Position numbers and translations under genes: made by a program. The notes below the pieces were generated by a model that did not search any database, was not told the DNA's origin, and saw nothing but the letters and a program-made list of their open reading frames with translations. This document shows positions 1-10,875 of a stretch of 64,000 nt of DNA, one piece after another (the stretch's first letter is position 1; each line of letters begins with the position of its first letter). This stretch comes from Coix lacryma-jobi var. lacryma-jobi (taxonomy: Eukaryota; Streptophyta; Magnoliopsida; Poales; Poaceae): NCBI GenBank assembly GCA_009763385.1, contig VDCT01000312.1, forward strand, positions 248,001 to 312,000. The letters are read 5' to 3'.

Positions 1-1047
1 ATATATCATCTTCCAAAGGTTAGATGCATACCATTTTAGATCATTTGTTAAGATAGTGAGATTCAAGAAAGTAAAGCTAGGAATAAAGAGTAAAGAATTG
101 AACATGTTGAGTTGATTAGGTTGGATCAAATAAGGTGCAACTGAAACATGTTTGGTTCTTATGCACATACCAGAATTAAGGAGAAGCTTTTAAAGTGATG
201 GTCACATACCTTGAGATGTTACCTTTATCATTGAAGAGTGATGTGTCGAACCACCTTGTGAAAGCTTCTCTTGTCTGGCTGGTTGTTCTTCATGAATAGC
301 TTGTCTTCTCTTGCTTATCTCATAGTGAACCTGAGTGATGGGAGCTTGAGAAGATGAAGGTATAGTAGGATCATCTTTAAAGGGATCAACCTTCCTTCTC
401 TATGTGTCAACCTATCAGTGAAGGTGTGTTGTTCCTCCCATGATGGTCTTTATCTTCTAGTGACCCAGCTCAGACATGTTGACCTACTTCCATGGAGTGA
501 GTGCTTTGATTGTAGGTATTGTTTTGTGGCACTCATCTTTTGTCTTGTTCCATGGATCTCATTTCTCCATCATCAGTGAGCTATGTCTCCCTTGCGCAAG
601 TTGTTAAAGTTCATGTATCTCTTCAGTTCCAGTGTGAGTTCATCTCAGGACTTTCCCAAATTGATATTGAAAGTTTTCCTGCAGGGGTTAGTCCAACAAA
701 ATATCCAGCATCCACTATAGTATACTATTGGATCAAAAATCAACCTAGACACCACGTCTAATTTGATCTAGGAAGACATTTTAACCTAAGCACCATACTC
801 AATTTAAAAGCCTTTAGAGGTAAAATCAGGACACCTTTTAGCTCAAGAATCAAACTAGACACCATGTCTTACTTTAATTCATGAAAATAGTTTAAACTAA
901 GCACCATGCATAATTTAAAAGGTATATGAGAATACTTCAAAACCAAAGCATATACTATAGAAAATGAGGATAGCATTAAAGCATTAAAGAGATTTACTCA
1001 AATGGTAATAGAAGAGCATGATTAGTGTATAGCACATGAGCATTACT
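1..1047. other. Unassigned AT-rich flank
   Basis: I recognise no gene or complete mobile element here. The longest reading frame (519-761, plus) has no familiar motif. An imperfect direct repeat of about 75 bases is visible (740-812 and 848-924, both built around 'agacacca.gtct' and 'taagcacca'). The stretch ends where the Sirevirus LTR begins, so it is the left flank of that insertion; the five bases before the LTR (1043-1047, ttact) would be the target-site duplication, but the other copy is not in the window. It may be internal sequence of another old retroelement. Confidence 0.5.
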
Positions 1048-1721
1048 TAAAGGTAGGGACAATCAACATAGCAACATGGTAAGAGATGTTCTTAAGTGTA
1101 TCCCCAAGCTTAGATTTGCAAAAATCAAGATTGGATGAATGTAATTCAATGTTGCATGATGATTAGTTGGACATACCATATGTTTGTTGTTCCTTCGAAC
1201 ATTTTTGCTCTAGACCTGTAAAGGTTAGTGACAAGAATACCCAAAGGAATATTTTCACAATTATATCCCTACGCTCATTACACACGGGCAGCGCAAAAGG
1301 AAGGTGAAAACTGATCTGAAAAGTGCTTGTTTTAGGACACTGAGCTTGTCTTTGGGAAACCTTCAAGATATGATTTGGTGAAGTGGTTTCCCCTCCAACA
1401 CCAACTTAAGAGCACTACGAGATCTACAAAATTTGTGATAAACATATGAAGGACCGAAAGTGCTACCAGAAAGCGACCAGAGGGGGGGGGGGTGAATCGG
1501 AGCTTCAAAATTTCCTACCGGAAACTTGTTGCCACTGTCTCGTGAATCTCCCCAAGACCAAACCCTAGAGATCGTAAGTGTCCACGACCCTAGATGTAGG
1601 GTGGATGCTTCCAAGAAGCACAGCGAGACACTACACGACTCTAGGAACCCAACGCAAAAGCCGAAAATCAGAACCGACAACGAACGAACGAACGGCGAAC
1701 GAAACTGCGCAGACCCAGCAG

Positions 1722-1975
1722 CATCGGACGCTGGCAGCGTCCGATGTAAAAACGGCCTGTCTGGATCCTTACTGGACACTCATCGGACGCTGTGAACAGT
1801 GAACCTTCAGCGTCCGATGGCTACACAACGGAGCCTCCGATGGACAACGGAGCGTCCAATGGTAGCGTCCGTTGCTCCTTTAAAACTGTCAGAACTTGAC
1901 ACGTGGCAATGGAGCGTCCGATGCTATTCAGGTCAGCGTCCGATGCCACGAACCCTAGCGTCTGATGCTCCCGAT
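1722..1975. repeat. Cluster of AGCGTCCGATG motifs, two as perfect palindromic hairpins
   Basis: CATCGGACGCT (1722-1732) faces AGCGTCCGATG (1736-1746) across a 3-base loop, and a second pair (1781-1791 with 1809-1819) is separated by 17 bases; both stems are 11 perfect base pairs. About six more direct or slightly mutated copies follow down to 1975. The right LTR has the same cluster plus one extra 24-base unit near 11563-11586. Clustered palindromes in LTR control regions are known from maize Sireviruses. Confidence 0.85.
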
Positions 1976-2763
1976 TCAGTGCTGTTCTTCCACAAATTCA
2001 ACCCGATCTCCTCCGAATCAAAAGCACTAAGACTTAGACTTGGTATGAGGAGTTCCAAGGAGGTTAGTGAGCTATCCCAAAAGAATCATGGCTCGAACCT
2101 CACTACAAATTGGTGAATTGGAAGAAATCGGGGCAAAGGGAACAAAAAACCGATCCAAGAGAAAAATCAACCGATCTACTAGCTCGTGAGGTTAGAGGTG
2201 GATTCCTTCGGTGGAAAGAAGTGCCTCACGATCTAGAACAACTTGGTTCAAACGGATTTGCAAGAGATGCACCGAACAAAAAGATCGATCGACCGGAAAA
2301 ACGTGGAGAAGAGCAACCCGCGAAGAACACGAACAAAACGCGAATCACAACCACGAATTTGCAACCGTGTGGCTACCACACGCTACAATAGTAAGATTAC
2401 GGTCTCACTTCCTCAAAATCTCATGGACACAGAGGTATGCTTGTCTTCTCTGTGGATCTCAGTTCGCTACAGCAAGGAAGAGGGAGAACAGGAAAACCTA
2501 GAAGGCAAAATAGCAAATGACTAAGATAGATGGGGAGGTGGGTGTCTCCCCCTACTTATCCTAATTCTAACTATTCCTAATTCCCACTCTACCCCTAACT
2601 ACTTACAGAGCGAACCAGCTAAACCCTAAGGTTATTCTGGACCAACTCGATGGTAGGTGGATCCGACGGCCACGCCCGCACAACTCGTAGCGTTGCCTCG
2701 ACACAACCTCCCGATTGCCGCCACGTGCCGCCACCGCTCTGCGTCCTCTTCGCGGACTCCGCC

Positions 2764-2987
2764 CCCGGTTTTGTGGCCCAAACCGGGAAACCAGCCTTCA
2801 CAGCCAACCCCCGGTTTTGAGGCCGAAACCGGGAAACCAGCCCACCAGCGCCTGAGTTTTGTGGCCCAAACTCAGCAAACCCGCAGCACCCAGGTTTTGA
2901 GGCCCAAACCTGGAAACTGTCCTGAGCCCGAGTTTTGTGGCCAAACTCGGAAACCATCCGCTCCCAGGTTTTGAGGCCCAAACCTGG
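2764..2987. repeat. Array of six tandem hairpins with covarying 8-bp stems
   Basis: Six units, each with a perfect 8-bp stem around a 7-8 base loop: 2764-2787, 2810-2833, 2852-2875, 2890-2913, 2928-2950 and 2964-2987. Left arms are CCCGGTTT, CCCGGTTT, CTGAGTTT, CCAGGTTT, CCGAGTTT and CCAGGTTT; each right arm is the exact complement. Loops are TG(T/A)GGCCC or a one-base variant or deletion. The outer five stem positions change between units while pairing is kept; the inner TTT/AAA and the loop stay constant. In the right LTR only unit 1 is left, because the Athila-like element starts right after it. Confidence 0.9.
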
Positions 2988-3375
2988 AAACCGTCCACCG
3001 GATGGTTTTTCTCCGGCTCTACCACCAAACCGAAGCTGTAGAGGGGATGCACCGCTCGTGCACCCCGTCCACCGACACGTGTCCCCAAGTCCACGACCCA
3101 GGCAACACCGTACCCGCAAGTCTTCGCTCGTCGCTGTCCCAGGCTGCCAGCCACCACAGCTGATCCTCGGGCCACCGATCCCTCAGTCCAAGCCTCACGT
3201 CCACCCTTCGCCGCTCTCGGTCCATCGGCACGGCACGTCTCTACTTGACCTTCACCTTGCCTCTGATCACTGTATCCGTGCTCGACACCTGCACAACACT
3301 AGCCAAAGAACCTGCGATCAAACCCGTTGACAATCACTCATCACTCGAGACTCGGCATACACCCATGTATCCGCA

Positions 3376-3390
3376 ATCTCCCCCTTGATG
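3376..3390 (-). other. Polypurine tract of the Sirevirus
   Basis: On the minus strand CATCAAGGGGGAGAT directly precedes the LTR start TGCGG. This is the plus-strand priming site in reverse transcription. Its position fixes the inner edge of the left LTR at 3375. Confidence 0.85.
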
Positions 3391-4992
3391 AGTGCATTGT
3401 CAACTACTCACACAAATCATAGTGGAAATAGAAGGAGGAAGAAGGAGAAGAGAGAACTCGACCAAATGACCTAAAAAGCATAGCAAAGCCGAAGAAGGTC
3501 AAGTGGAAGGAGCAAGACAACTTGGTCCCCAAAGACATGGGCAACGGCTCGACACGACCAAGCAAAGCAAAGCTAGCCCTCAAGAAGAGGTAGAACAGGC
3601 TCAATACCGCTAGCAAATTCCAAATGAGAAATCGAAGCAAAATGGTAGTCCCTCAAGATAGAGGCACAGAGGCTCAACACAACTAGCAAGAAAGCTCGAC
3701 ATCGACTGAAAAGCTCGATACCAACTGAACCCAACTGAAACAAAGATGCGACTGCTAGTCCCTCAAGATAGAGGCAAAGGCTCCACACAACTAGCAAAGC
3801 GCTTCGAACCAATTGGAAATTTCAAAAATTCAGCACGAGCAAACTCCCCCTTGCATGGTGCACACAACCGCCAACATGGGAGACATGATTTGTCCAAATT
3901 TTCTCCCCCTTAGTTGAAAATGCACCATCAAGCAAAAGGAACTGAAAACGATTTTCTCCCCCTTAGAAAATGCACCATCAAAAGTGCCAACAAGAGAAGA
4001 TCTCCCCCTTCCAAAATGCATATGAGTCGAGATGCAAGTTAGCAGCTTCAGGAATATAGTCAAGAAAATGCAAGGATGCTCTAAACAGTATAACTCCAAC
4101 GACTCACTGAAAAGCATACAAGCTAGCGAAGGCTCAAACTGATCATCGAATACGAAATATGAACATGAGAGCATAGTGAGCAGTTGTTAGCCAAAAAGGT
4201 ATTCACCATCAAAATAGCACACAACATGTATAGACAGGAAATCAGTCAAGTGCTAAACATGTATACAAGGTGAACTACCCCTAGCACAGTTCAATCATCA
4301 TGCTATAGAGTGAAACATAGTCTTGTGTATCCAAAATGTATCGGAGTTGCAGCGGTTTAAAATACACAAGTTTAAATTTCAGTATATGATTGCGAGAGGT
4401 TGAAAGCTTGTCATTGCCTAACTTTTCAACTGTGCGAAGCCTATGCAGAAGCAATCAGAAGCATAAAGCTACAGTTTCGGTCATACACTAAACAGCTCAA
4501 GTTTAACTCAAAGTGCAATGAGAAACAGTCTTGAAACTGTGATGTGTTGACAAGCAATCCCATCTCGATCTTTTCAATTCACTTAAAACTTGGTTCAGAT
4601 TTTATTGACAGAATATGAACAGACCAAGCAAGTGACAGACTCAGAACTAGAGACATAGCAACCTAGCATATATGAAAAGCACGAGTGAATTCAACACATC
4701 CTACACATGCTAGTTGCATATCTCAATGGTGAACATTTTCATGTTTAAGTTCATTAAGCAGGTTCACCATTCAAAATATCTCAGCTCACAACATGTATTA
4801 GTGATCAGAAAGAGCATAAGCTACTGGTATCGACATATAGCATCAGAGCACACTAAACAGAGCATAATTACATTTTAAAGAATATATGCATGAAGCTCAG
4901 AATGTAAAAGCGTATGCTGAAATGCAAAAGAGAAACAAAACAAACGAGAGAATAGTCAGTCTATGATACAAGATCCAAAATGTTTCCCCCAT
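3391..4992 (-). other. Sirevirus 3' non-coding tail with repeated PPT-like tracts
   Basis: No coding potential is visible in these 1.6 kb between the RNase H stop and the PPT. The minus strand repeats the PPT core AAGGGGGAG near 3845, 3902, 3955 and 4001, in three cases beside a shared 'aatgca' context. Multiple PPTs upstream of the 3' LTR are a known Sirevirus feature. An env-like ORF, present in some Sireviruses at this place, is not seen. Further right (4200-4990) the sequence is AT-rich without recognisable features. Confidence 0.75.
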
Positions 4993-5283
4993 CTAAAAGG
5001 GGAAACACACACCAAGCTCACCCCTCAACCGATTAAAGGTTGATTCGTCCAAAGGCTTGGTGAAAATATCAGCCAACTGATGATGAGTATCGACATGGCG
5101 AAGGTCGATATCACGCTTCTCATAGTGGTCTCGCAAAAAGTGAAAGCGCACATCAATGTGTTTGGTCTTCGAGTGAAGCATGGGGTTCTTAGCAACGCTA
5201 ATCGCACTCGTGCTGTCACAAAGCAAAGGAACACGAGAAAAGCTCAGACCAAAATCACGCAAAGTGGCCATCATCCAAAGCAA
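4993..5283 (-). pseudogene. Copia RNase H domain (C-terminus of polyprotein)
   Basis: This 96-codon open segment is the C-terminal half of the copia RNase H, which degrades the RNA strand of the RNA-DNA hybrid. Copia hallmarks are visible: the DSTSAISVAKNP stretch, the KTKHIDVRFHF block, and the end motif with QLADIFTKPL. The stop at 4993 is the natural end of the polyprotein. It is separated from the RT segment by frame disruption between 5284 and 5565, so the domain cannot be made from one continuous frame here. It is flanked downstream by the non-coding tail. Confidence 0.9.
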
Positions 5284-5565
5284 CTGGGAACAGCAGCTAG
5301 CCGCAGCAACATACTCAGCCTCCGTGGTAGACTGGGCGACACTAGACTGCTTGCGAGAAGACCACGATACAAGAGAAGAACCAATAAATTGGCAAGTCCC
5401 AGAAGTGGACTTGCGCTCAATGCGACAACCAGCAAAATCGGCATCGGAATAACCGCAAAGTTAGAGGGTGGAGGAAGCTGAATACCAAATCCCGAACTCA
5501 GGTGTGAAACGAAGGTACCTGAAAATGCGCTTGACCGCCTGACGGTGAGAAGTGCGCGGCGACGC

Positions 5566-7040
5566 CTAAAAGCGCGCGCACAGGCACACCGCGAACTGGA
5601 TGTCCGGGCATGTCGCCGTCAGGTAGAGCAGCGACCCGATCATGCTTCGGTACTCCTTCTGGTCCACAGCTTCTCCATCCTTGTCCGCATCCAGGCCCGT
5701 CGTGGTCGACATGGGTGTTGGAAGAGGCTTGGCCTCACCCATATCGAACCTCTTCAGCAAGTCCTTGGTATACTTGCCCTGGTGCACAAACGTCCCTTCT
5801 CGGGATTGCTTAATTTGCAATCCGAGAAAGAAAGTCAGCTCGCCCATCATACTCATCTCGAACTCCCTGCTCATAGTATCTGCAAACTTGGCAACCAAAG
5901 CGTGAGAAGAACCACCGAAAATGATATCATCCACGTAAATCTGGACCAAGAGAGTGTCTTTGCCTTGCTTGAGGAGAAAGAGCGTTTTATCCACACATCC
6001 CATTTTAAAACCCTTAGCAAGCAAAAAGGTTTCAACCTATCATACCAGGCTCTAGGGGCTTGTTTCAAACCAAATAAAGTTTTGTGGAGTTTGAAGACAT
6101 GGTTTGGAAACTTGGGATTTTCAAAACCGGGGTGTTGTTCAACATAAACCTCTTCTTCTATGAAGCCGTTTAAGAAGGCACTCTTGACATCCATTTGAAA
6201 AAGTTTGAAACCTTTGGATGTTGCAAAAGCCAAGAGTATCCTAATAGCCTCCAAAGGAGCTACAGGAGCAAAAGTCTCCTCATAGTCTATCCCCTCCTTC
6301 TGACTATAGCCCTTCGCTACAAGCCTAGCCTTGTTTCTAACAACGTGGCCATTCTCTCCTTGCTTGTTTTTGAAAACCCATTTTGTCCCAATAGGCTTAC
6401 AGTCTGGAGGAGGTGGAACTAAAACCCAAACCCGATTTCGCTCAAAGTTCTCTAACTCCTCATGCATGGCATTGACCGAATCCGGATCCGTCAAAGCGTG
6501 TCCAACATCTCGGGGCTCAAAATCAGCAACAAAAGCAGAATGAGCAAAGTGAGAGATCTGTGACCTGGACCGAGTGACACGTTCGTCGATGTTGCCGATC
6601 ATCTGCTGAGGGGGGTGTTGGCGCTGGATGTGTCGTGGCGCCTCCCGTGCAGATGTGATCTCCCCCTCAACAGCAGATGGTGCCTCCCCGGGTACAAAAG
6701 GTACCGCTCGGGGTGGTGGATCCCACGGCCCCCAGGAAGAAGACGTGTCGGGGCCGTGAGTCGTCGTAGAAGCCGCTCCTTGCGGCACAACAGGTGGAGG
6801 GGGTGCTGGATCATCCATACCTTCAGCACCCTCATCCTCGTCATCAAAAAGAGGCTCAGCAACCTCATGATCACCTGCACGCTCAAAACGAGAAGAAGGA
6901 CAAACCATGGTCTCGTCGAAGGTGACATCTGATGTCTCCATGACTCGGTTAGTGTCCAGGTTAAGTACACGATAAGCTCGAGTATGAGTGCCATAACCCA
7001 AAAACACACCGTCAGAAGAATAAGACTCAAACTTGTCCAA
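5566..7040 (-). pseudogene. Copia integrase C-terminus and reverse transcriptase
   Basis: The first open segment (7040-5871, 389 codons) starts in the integrase C-terminal region ([18 protein letters not shown]), passes an acidic/proline-rich linker and enters RT (the block around [10 protein letters not shown], then [20 protein letters not shown] and [12 protein letters not shown], which holds the first catalytic Asp). The frame then shifts near 6000; the second segment (6024-5566) holds the catalytic YVDDIIFG and the block ending RSMIGSLLYLTATCPDI. RT copies the genomic RNA into DNA inside the virus-like particle. One frameshift splits the palm domain between its catalytic aspartates, so this copy cannot make active RT from one frame. 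The domain order confirms copia. Confidence 0.92.
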
Positions 7041-8177
7041 GTTGCCCTTTTTGAGTATAAAACAATGGCAACCAAAAACTCAAAAATAACTCACTTTGGG
7101 TAGTTTTCCAAAACGCAACTCATAAGAAGTCTTTTTCAAGAAACCTCGGAGAAAAATGCGATTTGAAATGTAGCATGCAGTGCTCATAGCTTCGGCCCAA
7201 TATCGCCTAGGAGTCCTATGCTCATCGAGCATCGTCCTGGCCATCTCTACAAGGGTCCGATTCTTCCTCTCTACAACACTATTTTAGGGCGGTGTGTATG
7301 GGGAAAAAAACTGATGCTCTAAACCCAAAGAGTTACAAAACTTCTCAAAATCTGAATTCTTGAATTCAGAACCATTATCACTCCTAATAGCTCGCATCGA
7401 GTTCAGAGGGAACTCTTTCTAAAGACGTAAAATCAGATTGCGAGCAAAGGAGAAAGTCTCGGTCTTCTCAGCTAAAAAGAAGACCCACGAATATCTCGAA
7501 AAATCATCAACAACAACAAGCACATACCACTTCACCCCAACCGAGCTCACCCGAGCCGGACCAACAAGGTCCATGTGCAAAAGCTCTAGAGGGCGCTTGG
7601 TCATGACCTGAGTCACTGGATGGTGGGGAGCGGCAACCATCTTCCCATGTCTACAAGAATGGCAAACAAGATCCTTCTCCATGGATAACTTGGGCAATCC
7701 TCGGATTAGGCCAAGTGAACTAAGTCTTGCAAGCAAGTCGAAGCTCAGGTGACCAAGTCTCCTATGCCACTTCCAAAGATCAGAGGAGGAAGGTCCAGCC
7801 AAAAGACAATGAGAAACTCCAAACGACTCCGAGAAATCCGCACGAAAGACTTTCCCAAAGGGCGAAATCACACAAACAAGATTGCCCTGAGGATCCAAAA
7901 TACGACTGAGATTCGGCTTAAAATGAATCTCATAGTCGTCATCAAAGAGTTGCGAAACAGAAAGAAGGTTAAAATGCAAGTTAGAAACAAGAGCAACATC
8001 ATGCAACACAAAGTGCTCATTAACTCGCACCGACCCACGAGGCAACACTTTACCTTTGCTATTGTCGCCGAAGGTGATAAACTCCTTTCCGGCGACCGGA
8101 CTAAGACTGGAGAACCACTTGGCGTTTCCGGTCATGTGCCTCGAGCAACCGGAATCCACCAACCAAACGTTCTCCAA
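7041..8177 (-). pseudogene. Copia protease and integrase
   Basis: The segment 8177-7419 begins at the aspartic protease active site (LVDSGCSRHMTG), which cuts Gag-Pol, and continues into the integrase zinc domain (WHRRLGH, then CHSC) and the catalytic core (LHMDLVGP with the first Asp; VVVDDFSRYSWVFFL). The second core motif, SDNGSEFK, is readable in another frame around 7370-7385. A frameshift lies near 7420, and an in-frame stop follows near 7285, so the integrase is dead. Between 8178 and 8455 the frame linking gag to protease is broken as well; in intact Sireviruses gag and pol are also separated here, so part of this break may be natural. Confidence 0.9.
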
Positions 8178-8455
8178 TCGTTTTACCTACATCAATAAAA
8201 AGACATAGGGTGAGCATACGGTCCAACACTGGGGTTAGTGAAGTAGGGAGAATACCAGTGTTGGGCCGGCTGCTCAAAAGAACGGTTAGCGGAAAAACCA
8301 TTCCTAGCACGCCTACGGGGAAAGCGATCTCCATGTTGAGGAAAATGTGGTCCGCTGGGGAAGGAGCGCTCACCGCGATACTCAAAACGCGGTGGAGGAA
8401 AGCGCTCAACTACAAAGCCACCACCACGGGGTCCATAGCCTACAACTGCAGTCTC

Positions 8456-10812
8456 CTACCGGGCATGTCCTCTCCGCTGCCTAGGCCTGGGAACTTGAGG
8501 TTCTGGACCTCTGGGCCTAGCAGCAAGCCTCTGAACATTCGGCGCATGTACATCATGGAAAGGATGGTACATGTCCGTATTGTTCATCTCCCTAGCACGG
8601 CGCGCCTCTCTCTTGCGCCGAAAGCAGAACTCACTCAAGTGTCCATCTCTCCCACAGTGCTCACAATGGTACCTCACCGCTCTCAAAGGGGGTTGTTGGT
8701 ACTCACGGTAGTGGGTGTGGATCACTTTGCCCTTCTGTGGCATAAGCTCCTCCTGGATGGGTGGCATGGTGTCAAGCTTGTTCTTGAGGTGGTTTGGTTT
8801 TGGAGCCCATGATTGTTTATTTGGTGGAGCTCTCGGAGGTTCAACAAAGACCCCATCCTTGGTGTTAGGCTTGAGAGGCTCTTTGGGTGGAATCTTGGTA
8901 AGCCTGGGAGTAGTGGTGGAGTTGGGCTTCTCACATGGGTTAAGACCACTCGACTCTCCAATCTTCCCAAAAGATGAAACATCAACACCCGGAGCAAAAC
9001 CTACACCAGGACCTCCTGCAGCTCGGTTGAATTGGGAGATCATCATCCCGAGCTGTGGCTCACCACTAGACACCCATGACAAGATGGTCCAAAGGTATGT
9101 GTTTTCTTCCTCGGTTTGCATCTTGTCATGCTTCACGTTTGCGATCTCCATCTCCAAACCCTCACAAAGAGCACACCTAGCCACACAAGTGCTACCTGAG
9201 TTGGCCTCTTCAAGAGACACAATCTTGGCATTCTTCTCTGCCAACTCAGATTGCAAGACAGGACAAGTCTTGCACGCACCCAACAGCGAGGGTCTAGCCT
9301 TCAGCTCATCCACCTCTCCTACCAACGCCACATACTTACCTCTCAAAGTGAGAAGGTCAGTCATGTGCGTGGTGCACATCTCACACTCTACCTCCTCAGC
9401 AACGACCACGGTGGACTTAGCAAACTCAAGCTCTCTCACCGTGTCCTCCCACTTCTGCCTAAACTCCTTGCGCTCTCTAGCAGCATGCCTAAGCAACTTG
9501 TCCTGACTAAGCAAGGCGGCAGTAAGCTTCTCGACCTCAGCAGAAAGCTCATCGTGGGTGAGAGATACCTGAGAGGGGTCGTCGTCGTCGTCGTCGTTCC
9601 GAGGAGTCTAATCCAGCTCGCCATCGACCTCCTTGCCGAGGGCCATGGCGCAGAAGCCCTCGTCGTCGGCGAAGAAGCAGAGGCCATTGAGCTTGTCCTC
9701 GATCCTCTTCTTCTTCTCGGACTCGTCATCGCTTGAAGAAGCGGAGTCGTCATCCGAGTCGTCGACGTCGCTGAGCGTGGCGAAGAACGCACGCTGCTCA
9801 ACTTGGGCCTTCTCCAAGTACTTGGTCTTGATGTACTCCTTGTTGAAGCCGCCCTTCCGCTTGTGCCTTGCGGGGACGTACTTCTCCTTGCGCTTGTCGG
9901 AGTCATACTTGTGCCCATGATCGCCCTTCCCAGATGAGTGCTTCTTTTTGGGAGAGTTGGCGATGAAGTGGTCGGGGTCGTCGCACTCATAGCATCCTGA
10001 GCGTCCTCCTCTGCGGCGACGGTTCATGCGGTTGTTGTGGAACCGCGAGAACCGGTTGGCGAGCATTGCCAACTCGTCATCCCCCAAAGACTCCAGCTGG
10101 TCCTCTGTGACAGAAAAGAGAGAGGAGAGTGAAAAACCTCTAGAGGGGTTAGCAGAAGAGCCAGAAAGCAAAGCCATCGACGGGCCAGAAGGATTTTCAT
10201 AAGAAGCCCTCGCCATGGCATCGATCTCACTGACTTGAGCTTACTGAAGAGCTCGTCGCACGTGAGGGTCTCATAGTTAGGCGATTCGATGATTGCCTGA
10301 ACCTTGGAATCCCACACCGACCGATCGAGAGTATGCAAAAGCTTCAAAGCTCTGTCATGATCGTCGAAAGGCAACATCTCCTTGTTAGCCCTCATCCTAT
10401 TGACAATCACCTGAAAGCGAGCGAATAAACTTTCTATGCTCTCGCCAGGCATATGTCGAAAGTTCTCATACTCTCGCTTGAATGACTCATAGAGACGGGT
10501 TTTGACTTGAGAGGTTCCCTCATGGAAACGCATGAGGGTAGCCCAAATCTCCCGAGCCGTAGCGAGGTGAGAAACGCGATCAAACTCACTCATGCTCAAG
10601 CATGAGAAAAGAGCATTACGGGCTCGGCTATTGGCATCGTGCTCATCGATCTGAAGCTGAGAGACACGAGCAGCCAAGACCACGTAATCGGTAGAGTTGC
10701 AAATATCCTAGATGGAAGCACCCAAACTCTGCAGATAGGCCGACATGCGTATCTTCCAATACGCATAGTTCGTCCCATCGAAAAACGGCGGTTTGCCCAC
10801 GCCGCGATCCAT
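8456..10812 (-). pseudogene. Copia gag (nucleocapsid protein), broken
   Basis: Gag packages the RNA. The best start is ATG at 10812, 50 bases downstream of the PBS, followed by PPFFDGTNYAYWKIRMSAYL, a conserved Sirevirus gag opening. Codon 35 is TAG (10708-10710) where the family has Trp. The gag core runs to about 10220, where the frame shifts; the next segment (10216-9608) holds zinc knuckle 1, CYECDDPDHFIANS, in which the last Cys is Ser. A TAG at 9608-9610 breaks the frame just before an Asp run encoded by a GTC-type repeat; reading continues in frame to 8456 through a heptad-rich coiled-coil region and an intact second knuckle (CEHCGRDGHLSEFC, near 8665). So it has two nonsense codons, one frameshift and one lost zinc ligand. 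Confidence 0.9.
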
Positions 10813-10861
10813 GTCGCCTTCTGTGGATCTGGAACCGGCTAAGGTGAAAGATCCTTAACCC

Positions 10862-10873
10862 GCTCCGATACCA
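10862..10873 (-). other. Primer binding site (initiator tRNA-Met type)
   Basis: The minus strand reads TGGTATCGGAGC two bases inside the 5' LTR. It matches the usual TGGTATCAGAGC complement of initiator tRNA-Met except for one base. It fixes the inner edge of the right LTR at 10876. Confidence 0.9.
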
Positions 10874-10875
10874 AT

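Larger units (their letters stand above)
1048..3375 (-). repeat. Sirevirus 3' LTR (left, complete)
   Basis: This is a 2,328-base LTR repeated in direct orientation from 10876. On the minus strand it starts TGCGGATACATGG just after the PPT and should end TTCA; here the end reads TTTA, so the terminal CA is mutated, while the right copy keeps it. The LTR holds a cluster of AGCGTCCGATG motifs (1722-1975) and an array of six hairpins (2764-2987). The hairpins lie 390-610 bases from the LTR start, where U3 control sequences are expected. Confidence 0.92.

Noticed and set aside
1485..1494. Long G run in the Sirevirus LTR (also 11310-11321) as a G-quadruplex
   Set aside because: It is one homopolymer run of differing length in the two LTRs, more likely slippage or a sequencing problem than a structured site.
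2764..2987. CRISPR-like array of repeats and spacers
   Set aside because: Units are degenerate, stems vary, spacers are short and similar; this is an LTR of a plant retrotransposon.
3391..4992. An envelope-like ORF of the Sirevirus
   Set aside because: No frame of useful length with signal or membrane segments is present; only short frames occur.
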